From contig JACKHI010000002.1 in assembly GCA_020639075.1 (NCBI GenBank), positions 744,001 to 808,000 on the forward strand: a stretch of DNA of 64,000 bases, given 5' to 3'. Positions 60,596 through 64,000 of the stretch are shown here, piece after piece. The first letter of the stretch is position 1; each line of letters starts with the position of its first letter. The position numbers were made by a program, and so were the translations under genes. Source of the stretch: Phycisphaerales bacterium. Lineage in GTDB: Bacteria > Planctomycetota > Phycisphaerae > UBA1845 > UTPLA1. The notes beneath the pieces were generated by a model. It had not been told where the DNA came from and did not search any database. It was given only the letters and a program-made list of their open reading frames with translations.

Positions 60596-61486
60596 ATGGC
60601 GAACGCACGACAAATCGTTAAGCGCCGCAAGGCGGTATCGAACACGCGGAAGATCACGCGGACGATGCAGTTGATCGCGACGGCGCGGTTTCAGCAGGCG
60701 TTCAATCGCGCGACGGCCACGAAGCCCTACACGAGCAAGATCACGCAACTCGTGCAGGAACTGTCGGCCGCGACGGAAGGCGGCAAGGAACATTACCTGA
60801 TGCGCGAGAACGCCGAGGCGACGAAGGACGTTGTGCTCGTCCTCACGTCGAATCGCGGTCTCTGCGGCGGTTACAACGCGAACATCCTTCGAACGTTTGA
60901 GGGCTTTGTTCGAGGCGACGACAGCGGCCGCGAAAAGGAAATTCACGTCGTCGGCAAGAAGGGCATCGCCTATTGCCGTTTCTTCGGCCACAAGGTTGCG
61001 AATGCCATTCGCGAGATCGACGATCGGCCGCGATTCGAGCAGGTCGAACCGCTCGCGACGACATTCATGGAACGCTACAAGGCCGGCGAAATCGCCAATG
61101 TCTACGTCGTGTACATGAAATTCTATTCCGCCGGCAAACAGGTGCCCGACGTGATGCACCTGCTTCCGCTTCGCAAGGACGCCGACAACGCGGCGGCGGG
61201 CGGCACAGCGGCTCCGGCCGCGACGGCCGTCGAATACGATTTCTCGCCCGAGCCCGATCAGTTGCTGGAGAAGTTGCTCCCGCAGACTGTGAAGACGCGG
61301 CTGTACCAGGCGTTTACGGACATGGCCGTCAGTGAAAACGTCGCGCGAATGGTCGCCATGAAAGCGGCGACGGACGCAGCCGGCGACATGATCAAGACGC
61401 TTTCCAGACAGTACAACCGCGCACGGCAGACGCAGATCACGATGGAATTGTTGGACATTGTTGGAGGCGCCGAGGCGCTGAAGTAA
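60596..61486 (+). CDS. atpG: ATP synthase F1 subunit gamma
   Basis: This is the 296-aa rotor shaft subunit. The conserved N-terminus RRKAVSNTRKITRTMQLIATAR and C-terminus MKAATDAAGDMIKTLSRQYNRARQTQIT (in parts) identify it. The central Rossmann-like region has TSNRGLCGGYNANIL. It starts 4 bases after the glycosyltransferase-like gene, with no Shine-Dalgarno, so translational coupling to that gene is likely. The length is typical. The central part contains an Ala/Gly-rich insert (around 200-215, GGTAAPAATAVEY) compared with standard gammas. Confidence 0.97.
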   Translation: MANARQIVKRRKAVSNTRKITRTMQLIATARFQQAFNRATATKPYTSKITQLVQELSAATEGGKEHYLMRENAEATKDVVLVLTSNRGLCGGYNANILRTFEGFVRGDDSGREKEIHVVGKKGIAYCRFFGHKVANAIREIDDRPRFEQVEPLATTFMERYKAGEIANVYVVYMKFYSAGKQVPDVMHLLPLRKDADNAAAGGTAAPAATAVEYDFSPEPDQLLEKLLPQTVKTRLYQAFTDMAVSENVARMVAMKAATDAAGDMIKTLSRQYNRARQTQITMELLDIVGGAEALK

Positions 61487-61534
61487 ACATTCGTCGCGGG
61501 CCGACGCCCGCGCAACTTCTCGGAGTAATCGCAA

Positions 61535-62989
<1,455 letters not shown>

Positions 62990-63016
62990 TTCCGGCCGCG
63001 CAGTTCTGGAATCTCC

Positions 63017-63050
63017 AAAGCCGCCCGCGAATGTGGGCGGCTTTTTCTTT
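63017..63050 (+). terminator. Rho-independent terminator of the ATP synthase operon
   Basis: AAAGCCGCCC (63017-63026) pairs perfectly with GGGCGGCTTT (63035-63044) over an 8-base loop, followed by a T-rich run. It lies directly behind atpD. Confidence 0.93.
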
Positions 63051-63463
63051 TGTCATTGCGGGCTGTGTCACTTGCGAGCATTTTTCTCATTTTTGTCCCG
63101 GCACTCATTGTTCGGCAGGGCATCGGGCCGGGGCCCAAATCGTCGCCCCAATTTTTCCATGTGCAAATGGCCGCAAACGGCCGCAAATTCGCGCAAAAAC
63201 CGAGTCGCTGCCGGATGTCCGTCGCGTCCGCCGGGCGAAGCGGCGCCGTTCTGAAAGCATGCCCTGCGCTCCGCGTGATGACACAATCGGACGCCGGGTA
63301 TTCCGCCGCGCGAACGAACGCGCGAGCGTAACAGTAGGGCAGCTTCGCTTCCGCGCGACGCTGGCCTTCACACGCGCATCCCAGTATTCTGAGTTTCAAA
63401 CGGTCTCAGATTGTAAGCGTAGTACGGCCGTCATCGGACGACGGCGAGGTTCCCGGGCGACGC
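63051..63463. other. Intergenic region after the ATP synthase terminator
   Basis: About 410 bases. Overlapping short frames on both strands have no domains or ribosome binding sites. I see no atpC-like sequence (no short beta-rich protein followed by a helical hairpin) and no RNA gene. Confidence 0.5.
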
Positions 63464-64000
63464 ATGAGCCGCGATCTTTCGAACACCGGTAGTCGTCGAC
63501 GGTTCATGCAGCGCGATGCCCGCGTCGTCCGAGTGGCGCTTCTTGTCATGCTGGCGTTCGTCAGCCTTTACTCCGCGGCATTCATCTACCGATCGAGCAT
63601 CGTCGTCGAAGGCAAACGCTACTTCTGTTTGTTTGATGACGCCATGATTTCGATGTGCTACGCGCACAACTGGGCGAATTCGAACGGCATCGTGTGGAAT
63701 CCCGGCGAGTACGTCGAAGGCTACACAAGTTTCGTGTGGACGGCGATCCTCGCACTGATTCATCTGCCCGGATTCAGTCCGTCGACGACGTGTCTGCTGG
63801 CCCAGGTGCTCGGCTGTCTGGTTCTGCTCGGAATTCTGGGGGCGACGGTTCGTCTGTCTCGGGCCTGCCGGCAGTTATCGTTCGTGACTGTCGTCGCCCT
63901 GGTGCTCGTGGCGTTTCAGCCGAACCTCCTTTATCTCACGCTCTACGGAATGGAGACCGGGTTCCTCTGCCTGCTTGTGACGCTTGGGATCGGCGGCATC
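63464..64000 (+). CDS. N-terminal part of a membrane glycosyltransferase-like protein (3' truncated by window edge)
   Basis: The frame from the ATG at 63464 stays open to the window end (179 codons), so the stop lies beyond. A basic N-terminus precedes one membrane helix (~23-43). The first extracytoplasmic loop holds the acidic pair in CLFDDAMISMCYAHNWA, followed by NGIVWNPGEYVEGYTSF and further hydrophobic segments. The pattern DDAxxSxxYAxN...GxVWNPGExVEGYTxFxW is characteristic of a GT-C group that adds sugars from lipid carriers, related to arabinosyl- and mannosyltransferases. It is related in type, not closely in sequence, to the gene inside the ATP synthase operon. The acceptor is unknown. 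Confidence 0.75.
   Translation, partial: MSRDLSNTGSRRRFMQRDARVVRVALLVMLAFVSLYSAAFIYRSSIVVEGKRYFCLFDDAMISMCYAHNWANSNGIVWNPGEYVEGYTSFVWTAILALIHLPGFSPSTTCLLAQVLGCLVLLGILGATVRLSRACRQLSFVTVVALVLVAFQPNLLYLTLYGMETGFLCLLVTLGIGGI

Overview
The window looks like chromosomal DNA of a member of the Planctomycetota, most likely Phycisphaerae or a related uncultured lineage. The reasons are the GC-rich coding, the H-X9-DG prepilin-like protein, giant secreted beta-helix proteins ending in dockerin-type repeats, an ECF sigma factor paired with a TPR Ser/Thr kinase, a fused SecD-SecF, and small Cys/Asn/Gly-rich exported proteins. This assignment is inference from gene content; no rRNA gene is present to settle it.

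Layout. 1-14.3 kb: end of an unknown gene, a pseudopilin-like protein, then two tandem paralogous secreted proteins (1619 and 2628 aa). They share an ~850-residue C-terminal module with dockerin-like repeats, and the second contains three in-frame copies of a beta-helix segment with no difference seen at DNA level. 14.5-15.8 kb: a complete-looking IS with a DDE integrase and 15-bp perfect terminal inverted repeats. 15.85-16.7 kb (minus): a zinc-ribbon membrane protein, an initiator tRNA and its terminator. 17.6-22.1 kb: a three-receiver hybrid histidine kinase and argS. 22.5-27.2 kb: a small lipoprotein running convergently into a minus-strand division/cell-wall cluster murC-murB-ddl-ftsQ. 27.7-32.7 kb: a Cys-repeat secreted protein, ECF sigma plus Ser/Thr kinase, and a GbsR-type repressor with two palindromic operator candidates, then a VOC protein. 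32.7-36.1 kb: a serine beta-lactamase-family hydrolase and a UbiA prenyltransferase. 36.3-43.8 kb: SecDF with very large insertions, a LysM protein with a clean terminator, and flagellar motor genes motA-motB. 44-53.1 kb: two paralogous exported proteins around hslV, an atypical FixJ-type regulator, agmatinase, a 7Fe ferredoxin, a lipoprotein hydrolase and a TPR lipoprotein, then an acyl-CoA dehydrogenase-like gene. 53.5-63 kb: the F1Fo ATP synthase operon (atpZ, subunit I, atpB, atpE, atpF, atpH, atpA, a glycosyltransferase-like gene, atpG, atpD), closed by a terminator and lacking atpC. The window ends inside a second membrane glycosyltransferase-like gene.

Together the region encodes envelope building (MurB/C, Ddl, FtsQ, LysM, SecDF), energy coupling (ATP synthase, MotAB, ferredoxin, UbiA) and signalling. 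I found no defence island, CRISPR array, prophage or obvious biosynthetic cluster. The strongest unusual signals are the identical intragenic repeats with mosaic flanks, the ATP synthase operon with an interposed glycosyltransferase and no atpC, the response regulator with Glu at the phosphorylation site, and the paired GbsR operators.
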